From positions 39,056 to 103,055 of the forward strand of contig NZ_CAMCBS010000005.1 of assembly GCF_945873075.1 (NCBI RefSeq): a DNA stretch of 64,000 bases, given 5' to 3'. A program made the position numbers and the translations under genes. Position 1 is the first letter of the stretch; every line of letters starts with the position of its first letter. Positions 1 through 8,885 of this stretch are shown here, piece by piece. The DNA comes from an uncultured Moraxella sp. Its GTDB lineage: Bacteria > Pseudomonadota > Gammaproteobacteria > Pseudomonadales > Moraxellaceae. The notes under the pieces are model-generated. The model was not told where the DNA came from and searched no databases. It saw only the letters and a list, made by a program, of their open reading frames with translations.

Positions 1-858
1 TACGCCCGATGCCTGCGCCATAAAGCCAAGCACTGAGAAAATACCAATACCTGCCAACAACTCAAAGCTTGAGTTGGCAAAACCGACCACCAAACCAGAA
101 CCTGTCAAGTTGGCATTGCGCTTTAGGTATGAGGCATAGGTCACCATAATACCAAAGCCGATCGACATTGAGAAAAATACATGGCCATAAGCGGCGAGCC
201 AGACTTTTGGATCAGCCATTTTCTCCCAGTTTGGGGCAAAGAAAGTGTCCAGACCCAAAGTCGCACCTGGCAATGTCACCGCACGGCCAACCAAAATCGC
301 AAACATCACCACAAGTAGCGGAATGAAGATTTTGTTCGATAGCTCAACGCCTTTTTTGATACCGCCGTACATGATGAACAGGACAATCGCCCATACCACC
401 ACCAAGCCAATCAATAGCTCAGGTGAGTAGCTAAGCGTCATCTCACTGGCATTTTGAAGGTAAGTATTAAAGAAGAAACCTTCGGTATCCTCGCCCCATT
501 TTTGCCCGAAAGCAAACAGCGTATAGCTACCTGCCCAGCTCAGTACCGACGCATAGTAGATACCGATGATGGTACACACAGCCACCTGCCACCAGCCGAT
601 GCCTTCGGCGGATTTGACCATACGGCGGTATGCAGTCGGTGGTGCGCCTTTGTACTTTTGACCAACTACATAATCCAAAAACAGCAGTGGAAAACCTGCA
701 GTCGCCAATGCGACCAAATATGGAATAAAAAATGCACCACCGCCGTTTTCGTACGATACATACGGAAAACGCCAAATGTTGCCCAAACCGACAGCCGATC
801 CGATGGCTGCCAAAATAAAGCCAGAGCGTGCTGACCAACTTTCTCGTTGCGCCGACAT
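1..858 (-). CDS. NSS-family sodium-dependent symporter, partial (3' end outside window)
   Basis: The first 286 residues are present and the gene runs off the left edge. The N-terminus carries the family signature GSAVGLGNIWRFPY at residues 20-33, which forms the sodium and substrate site in TM1 of LeuT-like transporters. Long hydrophobic segments follow. The family imports amino acids or related small molecules across the inner membrane using the sodium gradient; the substrate cannot be read from sequence. The start ATG (856-858) has a strong GGAGG ribosome site. The gene is read leftwards from the AT-rich gap at 859-1130, in the same direction as the lpxA cluster but separated from it by that cluster's terminator. 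The family call is secure, the substrate unknown. Confidence 0.9.
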   Translation of the reverse strand, partial: MSAQRESWSARSGFILAAIGSAVGLGNIWRFPYVSYENGGGAFFIPYLVALATAGFPLLFLDYVVGQKYKGAPPTAYRRMVKSAEGIGWWQVAVCTIIGIYYASVLSWAGSYTLFAFGQKWGEDTEGFFFNTYLQNASEMTLSYSPELLIGLVVVWAIVLFIMYGGIKKGVELSNKIFIPLLVVMFAILVGRAVTLPGATLGLDTFFAPNWEKMADPKVWLAAYGHVFFSMSIGFGIMVTYASYLKRNANLTGSGLVVGFANSSFELLAGIGIFSVLGFMAQASGV

Positions 859-1075
859 AAGCCCTCCAATTCAATTCAACTCGTGCAAATACACATCCTG
901 CGTTCGTTTCTTGTATTCCTCCAAGAAATGCGACGCCCTAATACATAGCGTTTTAGACCCTTGATTTATTCCATGAAGTTTTTATAAATATAAAAAATGT
1001 TTATAAATCATAGAGTTTACAAAACCTAGAATAATAGTTTGAATTAAGAAACAAAAAAAGTCAAATCCTAAATGT
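859..1075. other. AT-rich intergenic region upstream of the NSS symporter
   Basis: There is no convincing coding sequence. It contains several TTTATAAA-like blocks around 985-1010 that may belong to the symporter promoter, but no well-spaced sigma70 promoter could be assigned. Confidence 0.4.
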
Positions 1076-1114
1076 AAAAAACACCCACAAATTTATGTAC
1101 TTGTGGGTGTTTTA
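1076..1114 (-). terminator. Rho-independent terminator of the lpxA cluster
   Basis: A perfect stem pairs ACACCCACAA (1081-1090) with TTGTGGGTGT (1101-1110) around a 10-nt loop. On the minus strand it is followed by a run of Ts. It lies about 20 bp past the lpxA stop, so it ends the long pyrH-to-lpxA run. Confidence 0.85.
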
Positions 1115-1130
1115 TGGTTGATTTGGGTGT

Positions 1131-1904
1131 TTAGCGGATCAGACCTCGCTCACTGTTTTTGATTGAGTTGATCAATAACTGTACTTTCGGTTCTTTTTCG
1201 ACCATCTGCTCAAGCTGTGCTACCGCTTCATCACGCAGTAGCCCTGAGCGAAATACCACACGATAAGCTTCATCGATGGCTTTGATCGTCTCGGCTGACC
1301 AGCCTTTGCGGCGCATTCCTTCTTTGTTCAGACCATGAGTTTTGGCAGGATTACCTGATACGGTGACAAAAGCGGCGACATCTTTTAGGATTAGGCTAGC
1401 ACCACCGATCATGCTGTAGTCATCGATACGGCAGAACTGATGGATGCCAGACTGACCACCGATGATGACATGATTACCGATATGACTATGCCCTGCCACG
1501 CCCACATTATTAGCCAGTACATTGTAATCACCAAGCACGCAGTCATGGGCAATATGCACATTAACCATCAGTAGATTATGGCTACCGATCTTGGTCATGG
1601 CTTGATCTTGCGCCGTGCCACGATGGATGGTACACGCTTCACGGATACGGTTATAATCACCAACTTCTAGATAAGTCTGTTCGCCTGCATATTTGAGATC
1701 TTGTGGATTTTCGCCGACGCTTGCAAATTGATAAATGTCGTTATGCTTACCGATGGTCGTATTTTCACCGATGACGACATGGCGACGCAGTACGGTATGA
1801 GCGCCGATTTTGGCATTTTTGCCAATGATACAATACGGGCCGATGACCGCTGTTTCGTCGATTTCGGCAGTTGGGTCAATGATGGCGGTTGGATGGATAT
1901 TCAT
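1131..1904 (-). CDS. lpxA: Acyl-ACP--UDP-N-acetylglucosamine O-acyltransferase LpxA
   Basis: LpxA carries out the first step of lipid A synthesis in the cytoplasm, moving an R-3-hydroxyacyl chain from ACP to the 3-OH of UDP-GlcNAc. The 257-residue protein has the expected length. Hexapeptide repeats that build a left-handed beta helix start near residue 8, and the HIAHDC motif holds the catalytic base, His120 (equivalent to E. coli His125). An alpha-helical C-terminal region follows. The ATG has an AAGG ribosome site. It is the last gene of the lpxD-fabZ-lpxA set, 47 bp after fabZ, and a terminator follows. lpxB does not follow it here. Confidence 0.97.
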   Translation of the reverse strand: MNIHPTAIIDPTAEIDETAVIGPYCIIGKNAKIGAHTVLRRHVVIGENTTIGKHNDIYQFASVGENPQDLKYAGEQTYLEVGDYNRIREACTIHRGTAQDQAMTKIGSHNLLMVNVHIAHDCVLGDYNVLANNVGVAGHSHIGNHVIIGGQSGIHQFCRIDDYSMIGGASLILKDVAAFVTVSGNPAKTHGLNKEGMRRKGWSAETIKAIDEAYRVVFRSGLLRDEAVAQLEQMVEKEPKVQLLINSIKNSERGLIR

Positions 1905-1951
1905 AGTTTACCTTAATAAAAAATCAATAAAAAATTGTCAAATAGCATGAA

Positions 1952-2482
1952 TCAATTTTTTATCGCATCCAACTTTTGGCGAGCAATCATAATCTCTGCG
2001 CTACACGCAAGCTGGCCATCAACATGCGCCGTACATTCAAATTTATAAATATCTCGCTTATTCATAATCGTTTTTGAGCGGATAACAAGCTGATCACCTG
2101 GGACTACAAGCTTCTTAAAGCGCACCTTATCCACACCGGCGAACAGATACAGATAGCCATCTTCGGATGTCTGCCCTGCACTGATAAAGCCAAGCATACC
2201 AGACAGCTGCGCCATCGCTTCGACCATCAGAACCCCTGGCATAATCGGATTATCAGGGAAATGACCGTTAAATAACTCTTCATTGATACTGATATTTTTA
2301 TAGCCTGTAATCCATTCATCGACACGACACGCAGTCACACGGTCAATCAGCATAAACGGATAGCGATGTGGCAAATAGTGCTTGATTTGGTCATATTTTA
2401 GCGGTAGTGTGACGCCACGCTCTTTAAGCGATTGTACATCGGCTTCGCTGAGTAATTCTTCATCAAATAATGATACTGACAT
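1952..2482 (-). CDS. fabZ: 3-hydroxyacyl-[acyl-carrier-protein] dehydratase FabZ
   Basis: FabZ dehydrates 3-hydroxyacyl-ACP in fatty acid elongation and competes with LpxA and LpxD for the same hydroxyacyl pool, which explains its place between those genes. It is 176 residues long. The hot-dog fold signature is present: LPHRYPF near residue 38, and GHFPDNP with catalytic His74, 14 residues before catalytic Glu88 in MVEAMAQ, the family's spacing. I chose the ATG at 2482, with GGAA upstream, over an in-frame start 66 bp further upstream that would lie inside lpxD and add an unrelated N-terminus. The N-terminal extension before LPHRYPF is longer than in E. coli. Confidence 0.95.
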   Translation of the reverse strand: MSVSLFDEELLSEADVQSLKERGVTLPLKYDQIKHYLPHRYPFMLIDRVTACRVDEWITGYKNISINEELFNGHFPDNPIMPGVLMVEAMAQLSGMLGFISAGQTSEDGYLYLFAGVDKVRFKKLVVPGDQLVIRSKTIMNKRDIYKFECTAHVDGQLACSAEIMIARQKLDAIKN

Positions 2483-2502
2483 GATTGTATTCCAATAATA
2501 GA

Positions 2503-3522
2503 TTATTTTTCGCCCATTTGGCGGAATTTGACCGCAGCACGGCGCCATTTGGCTTGTGGCATAGCAACCGTCCCTGATGAATAAGTACCAGACTCGGTGA
2601 CATCACTGATCACCATCGCCATACCAGTAAAGGTGACGCCATCAGTGATCGTCAGATGGCCATTGATACCGACAGCACCGCCGATGATGCAGTTTTTGCC
2701 GATGGTGGTACTGCCTGCGATACCTGCCTTGGCAGCGATCGCTGTGCCACGACCGATACGCACATTATGCGCAATCTGCACCAAGTTATCGATGATGACA
2801 TGATCTTCGATGACGGTATCTTCGACAGCGCCACGATCAATACAAGTATTGCTACCGATGCGCACATCATCACCGATGACGACTCGTCCAAGCTGTGCGA
2901 TGCGTTGCCACTCAACACTTTGTTCACCCATCAGTGGCGCAAAGCCAAAGCCTTCTGAGCCGATACTGGCATGGCTATGGATACGCACTCGCTGACCGAT
3001 CACGCATGAATGACCAATCGTCACCTGTGGCATGATGACGCTATCAGCACCGATGGATGCGCCATCAGCAATGATACAATGTGCGCCGATGGACACACCA
3101 TCAGCGATGATAGCATCACGACCGACGACGGCATAGGCACCGATTGACACACATTCACCGATCGTCGCACGCTCATCGATCTGCGCTGTCGGATGAATCG
3201 ATGGTAGGCTCGCAGGTGCAAATAAGACACTTACGCACGCATAAGCCAAATAGGCATCATTGACCAGTAGCACGATACCTTCGATTGGATAGTCTGTCAG
3301 CTTATCGGCGAATTTCTTAGAGATCAGCACCACGCCTGCTTTTGAGCCAGCAAGCTCTGGCAGATACTTTGGCTGAGCCAAAAAAGCAAGCTTGGTCGCT
3401 GTCGCATCCGCTAGATTTGCCACGCCATCGATACTGATGCTGTGTGCATCGTCAAGCTCTGCCTTGTTCAGGACAGGCTGTCGTCGCTCGATGGTGGTGA
3501 TAATTTTTACCAAATCCACCAT
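2503..3522 (-). CDS. lpxD: UDP-3-O-(3-hydroxyacyl)glucosamine N-acyltransferase LpxD
   Basis: LpxD carries out the third step of lipid A synthesis, adding the N-linked hydroxyacyl chain. It is 339 residues long, as usual for the family. An N-terminal uridine-binding domain (about 1-105) is followed by a long series of hexapeptide repeats from about residue 108. The motif IDNLVQIAHNV contains the likely catalytic His252. Its ATG shares one base with the bamA stop (TAATG), so translation is probably coupled to bamA. The usual skp/ompH gene between them is absent. fabZ starts 20 bp after the stop. Confidence 0.97.
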   Translation of the reverse strand: MVDLVKIITTIERRQPVLNKAELDDAHSISIDGVANLADATATKLAFLAQPKYLPELAGSKAGVVLISKKFADKLTDYPIEGIVLLVNDAYLAYACVSVLFAPASLPSIHPTAQIDERATIGECVSIGAYAVVGRDAIIADGVSIGAHCIIADGASIGADSVIMPQVTIGHSCVIGQRVRIHSHASIGSEGFGFAPLMGEQSVEWQRIAQLGRVVIGDDVRIGSNTCIDRGAVEDTVIEDHVIIDNLVQIAHNVRIGRGTAIAAKAGIAGSTTIGKNCIIGGAVGINGHLTITDGVTFTGMAMVISDVTESGTYSSGTVAMPQAKWRRAAVKFRQMGEK

Positions 3523-6023
3523 TAGAACACGCTACCGATTTGGAACTGAATGTTATCTGTCTCGTCATATTCTTTGGCATTGAGTGGCTTAGCATAGCTT
3601 AGAGAAATCGGACCAATCGCCGTGTACCAAGTCACACCAACACCTGCGCTATAACGAAGCTCGTTATCCGCATTCATTAGCTTAGCAGTACCTGTCAGAT
3701 TCGGGTTGATGGTCGATAGATCTACCGTCTCATCAGCACGACCTGTGGTATCAAAGACTTGGCCGCCTTCGACAAATAGTACTGGGCGTACTTGACTTGT
3801 CCAATCCCCCTTAAACGGCATCGGCAAAATCAGCTCAGCGCCAAAGGTTGCCAAAGCATTACCACCCACTTCTTGGCCACGATTAGTAGTGGTAGAAGCT
3901 GTACCATCTAGAATGGATTGCCAATACGCCTTACCTTCTTCAGTGGCTGTAGCGCCATCTGCTACAGCTTTTAAGTTGCCTGCCGCCCATTCAATTGCAT
4001 TATATGGCTGCGACAATGGGCCAAGTGTTGATTGATCAAAGCCACGCACCGAGCCATAGCCACCGGCATAGAAGTTTTCATAAAATGGTAGGTTGTGACC
4101 ATAGCCAAGCTTGGCATAGCCACGCAGGATTGAGCCTTTGATAAATGGGTGATAATAGTTACCATTATAGACGACTTTTTGATAATTCTTATCACCAAAA
4201 CCAAGTGTCAAATCCACCGAGTGGCTTTGACCTTCGGTTGGAAATACAGGACGATCCAGACTTGAATAGTTCCAACCAATCAATCCATTATAAGTATTGT
4301 ATTTATTTTCAAAGCTTTCAATATTACCGCCATTATAAAAACGCGTACCACCATCTTTGACCAAGTCATTGACATTACTTAGTCCCATTCTGCTACTACC
4401 TTGCACCTTGACACTATCTAAGTTGATACCGCCACTGATGCGCTGATTTTCATCAATCGGATAGCTGTAAGTTAGGTTACCGCCATAGGCATCGATGACA
4501 TAGTTGCTCAGGTTTTTTGGATCGTATTTGGTACGGCGATAATAAGCACCAATGGTCTGTGATACGCCATTGACCGTAAAGAATGGATTGGTCATCGATA
4601 GATTGTACGAGTCACGAGTCTCTGAACGAGAAAAACCTGCAGCGACACGATTACCTGTACCCATAAAGTTATTTTGTGACACATCAAATTGGAAAGTCAC
4701 ACCACCGCTTTGAGAATAACCTGCAGCAATCGATGACGAGCCTGATGGTTGTTCTTCAACTACGAAGTTTACATCGATTTGGTCTGGTGAATTTGGTACT
4801 GGTTGTGTATCAACCACGACATTCTTAAAAAAGCCAGTACGCATTAGGCGTGCACGAGACAGCTGAATTTTTTGGTTCGATGCCAACGCTCCTTCTAGCT
4901 GACGCATCTCACGGCGTAGCACTTCATCTTTGGTCTTGTGGTTACCATTAAAATTGATACGGCGTACATAGACAGGACGCACAGGGTCAATGTAATAATC
5001 GATATCAACGGTACGAGTAGCATCATTGATGCGAGTGACAGGGCGGATTTGGGCATAATAATAGCCATCATCACCGAATTTGTTAGCGACAGCGCTACTG
5101 GTTTCATCCATTTTGGCTTGAGAATAGGTTTCACCTTCTTTAAAGGCAATCAATTTATTTAGCTCATCCATTGGATAAGTCACATCACCTGCAAAGCTAG
5201 CTTTGCCAAATTGATACTGCTCGCCTTCGCTGATAGCCACTTCAATAAAGACTTTTTGTTTTTCTTCATCGATATTTAATGTCGCATCATCGATATTAAA
5301 TTTTACAAAACCAGAATTTAGATATTTTGCACGCAGTCGTTCGACGCTAGCGGCTAGCTTTTCTTGGGTGTAGCGATCAGCACGAGATAGTGGATTGATG
5401 ACATCATCTTTGACGACGAAGGTTTGGCGTAGCTCATCATCGCTAAAGTGATTATTGCCGATGATATTAATATCCGCCACACGAGCACGCTTACCTTCGG
5501 CAAACTCAATGTCTAGCTTGACGCGGTTACCTTCAAGGTCAGTTTGTTTGACAGTGATATCGGTATTGTAGTAGCCTTGCGATGCGTACTGGTTGGTCAA
5601 TTCGCTCTCAAGCGCATGGATGGTTGATTGCTTTAGCACACCGCCGACAACCAAACCACTCGCTTTTAAGCCTTGCTCAAGCGCATCTTTTGGAATCAGA
5701 CGATTGCCTTCAAAATTCAGCTCGGCAATGGTTGGGCGTTCTGTCACTCTAAAGACAACACGGTCGCCATTGACATCGGCTTGCACATCCGAAAAATTAC
5801 CTGTGGCATACAATGCACGGATACTCTCGGCAAGCTGTTCATCGCTGACCGTCTGACCCATGCGAATCGGCAATGTCGTCTGCAGGCTCTCAATAGTCAC
5901 TCGCTGCAGACCCGAGATGGAAATGTCATTGGCAACAAACTCTGCATGAGCTGTGCTCATCGCCATCGTCACTGCCAATGCAATGGCTGTTGCCTTAAAA
6001 CCTTGAAAAGTTGAAATACGCAT
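3522..6023 (-). CDS. bamA: Outer membrane protein assembly factor BamA
   Basis: BamA is the central beta-barrel of the Bam complex, which folds and inserts outer-membrane proteins. The 833-residue product starts with a Sec signal peptide (MRISTFQGFK to AHA, about residues 1-27). Then come five POTRA-type domains (roughly 28-430) and a C-terminal 16-strand barrel ending in phenylalanine, the outer-membrane beta signal. The ATG at 6023 fits the signal peptide; an upstream in-frame ATG at 6089 would add 22 residues ahead of it and is unlikely. It follows rseP by 174 bp and overlaps lpxD by one base. RseP activates the sigma-E response to misfolded outer-membrane proteins, so the neighbours are functionally linked. 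Confidence 0.97.
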   Translation of the reverse strand: MRISTFQGFKATAIALAVTMAMSTAHAEFVANDISISGLQRVTIESLQTTLPIRMGQTVSDEQLAESIRALYATGNFSDVQADVNGDRVVFRVTERPTIAELNFEGNRLIPKDALEQGLKASGLVVGGVLKQSTIHALESELTNQYASQGYYNTDITVKQTDLEGNRVKLDIEFAEGKRARVADINIIGNNHFSDDELRQTFVVKDDVINPLSRADRYTQEKLAASVERLRAKYLNSGFVKFNIDDATLNIDEEKQKVFIEVAISEGEQYQFGKASFAGDVTYPMDELNKLIAFKEGETYSQAKMDETSSAVANKFGDDGYYYAQIRPVTRINDATRTVDIDYYIDPVRPVYVRRINFNGNHKTKDEVLRREMRQLEGALASNQKIQLSRARLMRTGFFKNVVVDTQPVPNSPDQIDVNFVVEEQPSGSSSIAAGYSQSGGVTFQFDVSQNNFMGTGNRVAAGFSRSETRDSYNLSMTNPFFTVNGVSQTIGAYYRRTKYDPKNLSNYVIDAYGGNLTYSYPIDENQRISGGINLDSVKVQGSSRMGLSNVNDLVKDGGTRFYNGGNIESFENKYNTYNGLIGWNYSSLDRPVFPTEGQSHSVDLTLGFGDKNYQKVVYNGNYYHPFIKGSILRGYAKLGYGHNLPFYENFYAGGYGSVRGFDQSTLGPLSQPYNAIEWAAGNLKAVADGATATEEGKAYWQSILDGTASTTTNRGQEVGGNALATFGAELILPMPFKGDWTSQVRPVLFVEGGQVFDTTGRADETVDLSTINPNLTGTAKLMNADNELRYSAGVGVTWYTAIGPISLSYAKPLNAKEYDETDNIQFQIGSVF

Positions 6024-6197
6024 AAGTCTATCCAAACTTAATTTTAAATTAATCTGTTTAATATGGCATAATTTGATACAAAAATCCACTCATGCCACAT
6101 ATTTATCCTGCTAAAGGTAAGCCAAAAATGAGATTTTGGCAAGTATAAAAACGCAATTTGGGTGAAAATTTCACATACTTTAGCACAAAAGCAGGAT

Positions 6198-7589
6198 TTA
6201 GCCAAAAATACGCATGATGTCGTTACTAATCGCTAGCACCATGAAACATAAAAGCAATATCGCACCCACACGAAATGCCATCGCTTGCACCGATTCGGCA
6301 ACCGCTTTGCCACGAATCAGCTCATAAAAATAAAACAACAAATGACCGCCATCAAGCATCGGTATCGGCAATAAATTGAGCACGGCAAGACTTAGGCTAA
6401 TCAGCGCCGCTGTCGATAGCACCTGTTGCCAGCCGATTTCAAAGCTGGTCTTGGACACTTCAGCAATGGTAATCGGCCCTGATAGATTCTCAAGCCCAAT
6501 CATCCCTGTAATCATCTTGGCGATTGAATTGACGGTCATCACTGACAAATCATAAGTCTTGGTCAAAGACTTTTGTAGTGCTTGTATCGGCGTATATTGG
6601 ATGGTTGTGCGATATTCGGGCGGTATCAGTGTCTCGCTGTCGATTTTTGGCTTGATACCAAGCTGACCGATGACACCATCACGAGTCTTGATGCCACGGG
6701 GCATCAGCCTAATGGACTGCTCTTGACCATCACGCACGATGGTGGCGTTTAGCATGATTTCTGGATGCTTGCGAATTTGCTCGGCAACTGACTGCCAGTC
6801 ATTGACCGCTGTGCCATTGATGGCGACAAATCGATCATTGACCTTGAGCCCCATCAGCGCACCTGCACCATCTGCCACCATCTCACCCACCACAGGCTCA
6901 ATGACAGGCTGATACGGCATCACCCCAAGACTCGTCAGCGGATCTTTTTGGCTATTATCCGCCGTATCACTTTGTGTCATGCCACTTTGCATAAAGTTCT
7001 TGACCGCTACATCAGCACTCAAGTGCTGTCCATCACGATCGATGCCTACAGTGATATTTGTGCTCTCACCCATCTTATCAGCCAGTGCATAAGCAGTCTG
7101 TTGCCATGTCTCCACTGCCTTGCCATCAATACTGACAATTCGATCGCCAACAATCAGCGCACTGTGCGCAGCAGGCGACTCAGGGATGATGCGACCGATT
7201 TTGGTCAAAAGCTGTTCACTTGGGAATAAGAACAGCACCCAAAACAGCACAATGGCAATGATAAAATTCATCACAGGCCCTGCTGCGACGATAGCGATTT
7301 TCTTTAGGGGATGTTGAGTATTGAACGCCACCGATTTGAGCGCATCAGGTACAGGCTCGGCACGCTCATCGAGCATCTTGACATAGCCACCTAAGGGAAT
7401 GGCAGCGATTTGATACTCAATCCCCGAACGGCGACTTGTCCAGCCGAATAATCGTGGCCCAAAACCAATCGAATAGGTCAGCACCTTGACCCCACACAGG
7501 CGAGCGACGATATAATGCCCAAACTCATGCAATGCCACCAGTGGCCCAAGCACACAGATGGCTGCCAATATCATATACAGCGCATTCAT
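6198..7589 (-). CDS. rseP: Site-2 zinc metalloprotease RseP
   Basis: RseP is an inner-membrane intramembrane protease that cleaves the anti-sigma factor RseA and leftover signal peptides. In the 463-residue protein the zinc motif HEFGH lies in TM1 (residues 21-25) and the second conserved motif LDG, with the third zinc ligand Asp413, at 412-414. Two PDZ-like domains lie between, and C-terminal membrane segments follow. The ATG overlaps the dxr stop by 4 bp, so the two are translated together. The gene order dxr-rseP-bamA is standard in gammaproteobacteria. Confidence 0.96.
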   Translation of the reverse strand: MNALYMILAAICVLGPLVALHEFGHYIVARLCGVKVLTYSIGFGPRLFGWTSRRSGIEYQIAAIPLGGYVKMLDERAEPVPDALKSVAFNTQHPLKKIAIVAAGPVMNFIIAIVLFWVLFLFPSEQLLTKIGRIIPESPAAHSALIVGDRIVSIDGKAVETWQQTAYALADKMGESTNITVGIDRDGQHLSADVAVKNFMQSGMTQSDTADNSQKDPLTSLGVMPYQPVIEPVVGEMVADGAGALMGLKVNDRFVAINGTAVNDWQSVAEQIRKHPEIMLNATIVRDGQEQSIRLMPRGIKTRDGVIGQLGIKPKIDSETLIPPEYRTTIQYTPIQALQKSLTKTYDLSVMTVNSIAKMITGMIGLENLSGPITIAEVSKTSFEIGWQQVLSTAALISLSLAVLNLLPIPMLDGGHLLFYFYELIRGKAVAESVQAMAFRVGAILLLCFMVLAISNDIMRIFG

Positions 7590-8845
7590 GCGTCCGCCAC
7601 CGTCCGCACAAGTGTCTCAAGCTTGGCTTTGGCGACTTGGCGTACCTTATCATCCATTGCCAAAATCCGTGCCAAGCCCTGTGCTTCGTCAGCAAATTCT
7701 TGGTCAAAATCAGCAATCAGCGTATCATCCATCAGGCACGCTTCGACAATCTTGGCAATGTCAGTCAAGCGAATCTGCCCTGCCAAAAATGCTGCCACCG
7801 CCACTTCATTGGCAGCATTGAGCGTAATACACGCCCCCGTGCCACGCTGTGCCGCCATGCGAGCAAGCTTAAGGCAGGCAAATTTATCCAAATCCGGCGC
7901 TAAAAATTTCAAATCCGCCAATTGGTACAAATCCAAACGACTCACCCCCGCATCTATCCGCTCAGGATAAGCGAGTGCATGAGCAATCGGCGTTTTCATA
8001 TCTGGACTGCCAAGCTGCGCCAAAAAACTGCCATCGACATATTCGACCAGCGAATGCACCACGCTATTTGGATGAATCACGACGCTGATACGAGACTCAG
8101 GCAGATTGAACAAATGACACGCTTCAATCAACTCAAGCCCCTTATTCATCATCGTCGCCGAATCGATAGAGATTTTTTGTCCCATTGACCAGTTGGGATG
8201 AGTGATGGCGTCGGCGACACTGGCATTTTGCATTTGTTCAATCGATTTGTACAAAAATCCACCGCCCGATGCCGTCAGCCACAGCTGTCTGATGCCATGC
8301 TGATCGTCATGAATGGCGGTATTATCCGCTTGTACAGATTGTGGCAGGCACTGAAAAATCGCATTATGCTCAGAATCAATCGGTAAAATCACCGCCCCAT
8401 GCTGACGAGCGGTATTCATCACAAGCTCGCCTGCCATCACGAGCGATTCTTTATTGGCAAGTAAAATTCGCTTGCCTGCTTTGGCAGCTGCTAAAGTCGA
8501 TGACAACCCCGCCGCACCCACGATAGCCGCCACCACCGTATCCACCGCAGGATCACTTGCCAAAGCTATCAAGCCATCATCGCCTGCTAGCACTTCGATG
8601 TCAAGATTTGCACTGTGTAATTTGTCTTGTAAACTCTGCTGATTATCCACTGATGTACAGACCCGCACAGGACGAAATTCACACGCCAACTCAAACAGCT
8701 TATCCGCTCGCCCATAGCCTGATAAGGCATGGATACGATAGCGATCAGGATGCTGGCGAACCAGTGCCAAAGTACTATCACCGATTGAGCCTGTCGCACC
8801 TAGGATGGCTAAGCGTTGTGCAGTAAAGTTGCTGTGAATGTTCAT
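7586..8845 (-). CDS. dxr: 1-deoxy-D-xylulose 5-phosphate reductoisomerase
   Basis: Dxr is the first committed enzyme of the MEP isoprenoid pathway. It converts DXP to MEP with NADPH and a divalent metal in the cytoplasm. The 419-residue protein has the NADPH-binding loop GATGSIG near residues 17-23, the metal/substrate segment HPNWSMGQKISIDSATMMNK, and ALNAANEVAVAAF near the C-terminus. The flexible-loop motif usually written SGGPFR reads SGGGFL here, a small oddity. uppS, which uses the pathway's products, lies two genes upstream, and ispD of the same pathway is at 62.7 kb. Confidence 0.96.
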   Translation of the reverse strand: MNIHSNFTAQRLAILGATGSIGDSTLALVRQHPDRYRIHALSGYGRADKLFELACEFRPVRVCTSVDNQQSLQDKLHSANLDIEVLAGDDGLIALASDPAVDTVVAAIVGAAGLSSTLAAAKAGKRILLANKESLVMAGELVMNTARQHGAVILPIDSEHNAIFQCLPQSVQADNTAIHDDQHGIRQLWLTASGGGFLYKSIEQMQNASVADAITHPNWSMGQKISIDSATMMNKGLELIEACHLFNLPESRISVVIHPNSVVHSLVEYVDGSFLAQLGSPDMKTPIAHALAYPERIDAGVSRLDLYQLADLKFLAPDLDKFACLKLARMAAQRGTGACITLNAANEVAVAAFLAGQIRLTDIAKIVEACLMDDTLIADFDQEFADEAQGLARILAMDDKVRQVAKAKLETLVRTVADA

Positions 8846-8885
8846 CAGTGTGTCAAATCTTTATAAATATCAATAAAATCAAGGA

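Noticed and set aside
527..874. Minus-strand ORFs at 527-874 and 666-869
   Set aside because: They lie in other frames of the truncated NSS symporter, whose true frame opens at 858 with a strong ribosome site and reads the family signature.
2656..2958. Plus-strand ORF over lpxD
   Set aside because: It is a shadow of the hexapeptide-repeat codons of lpxD; the minus frame has the real motifs.
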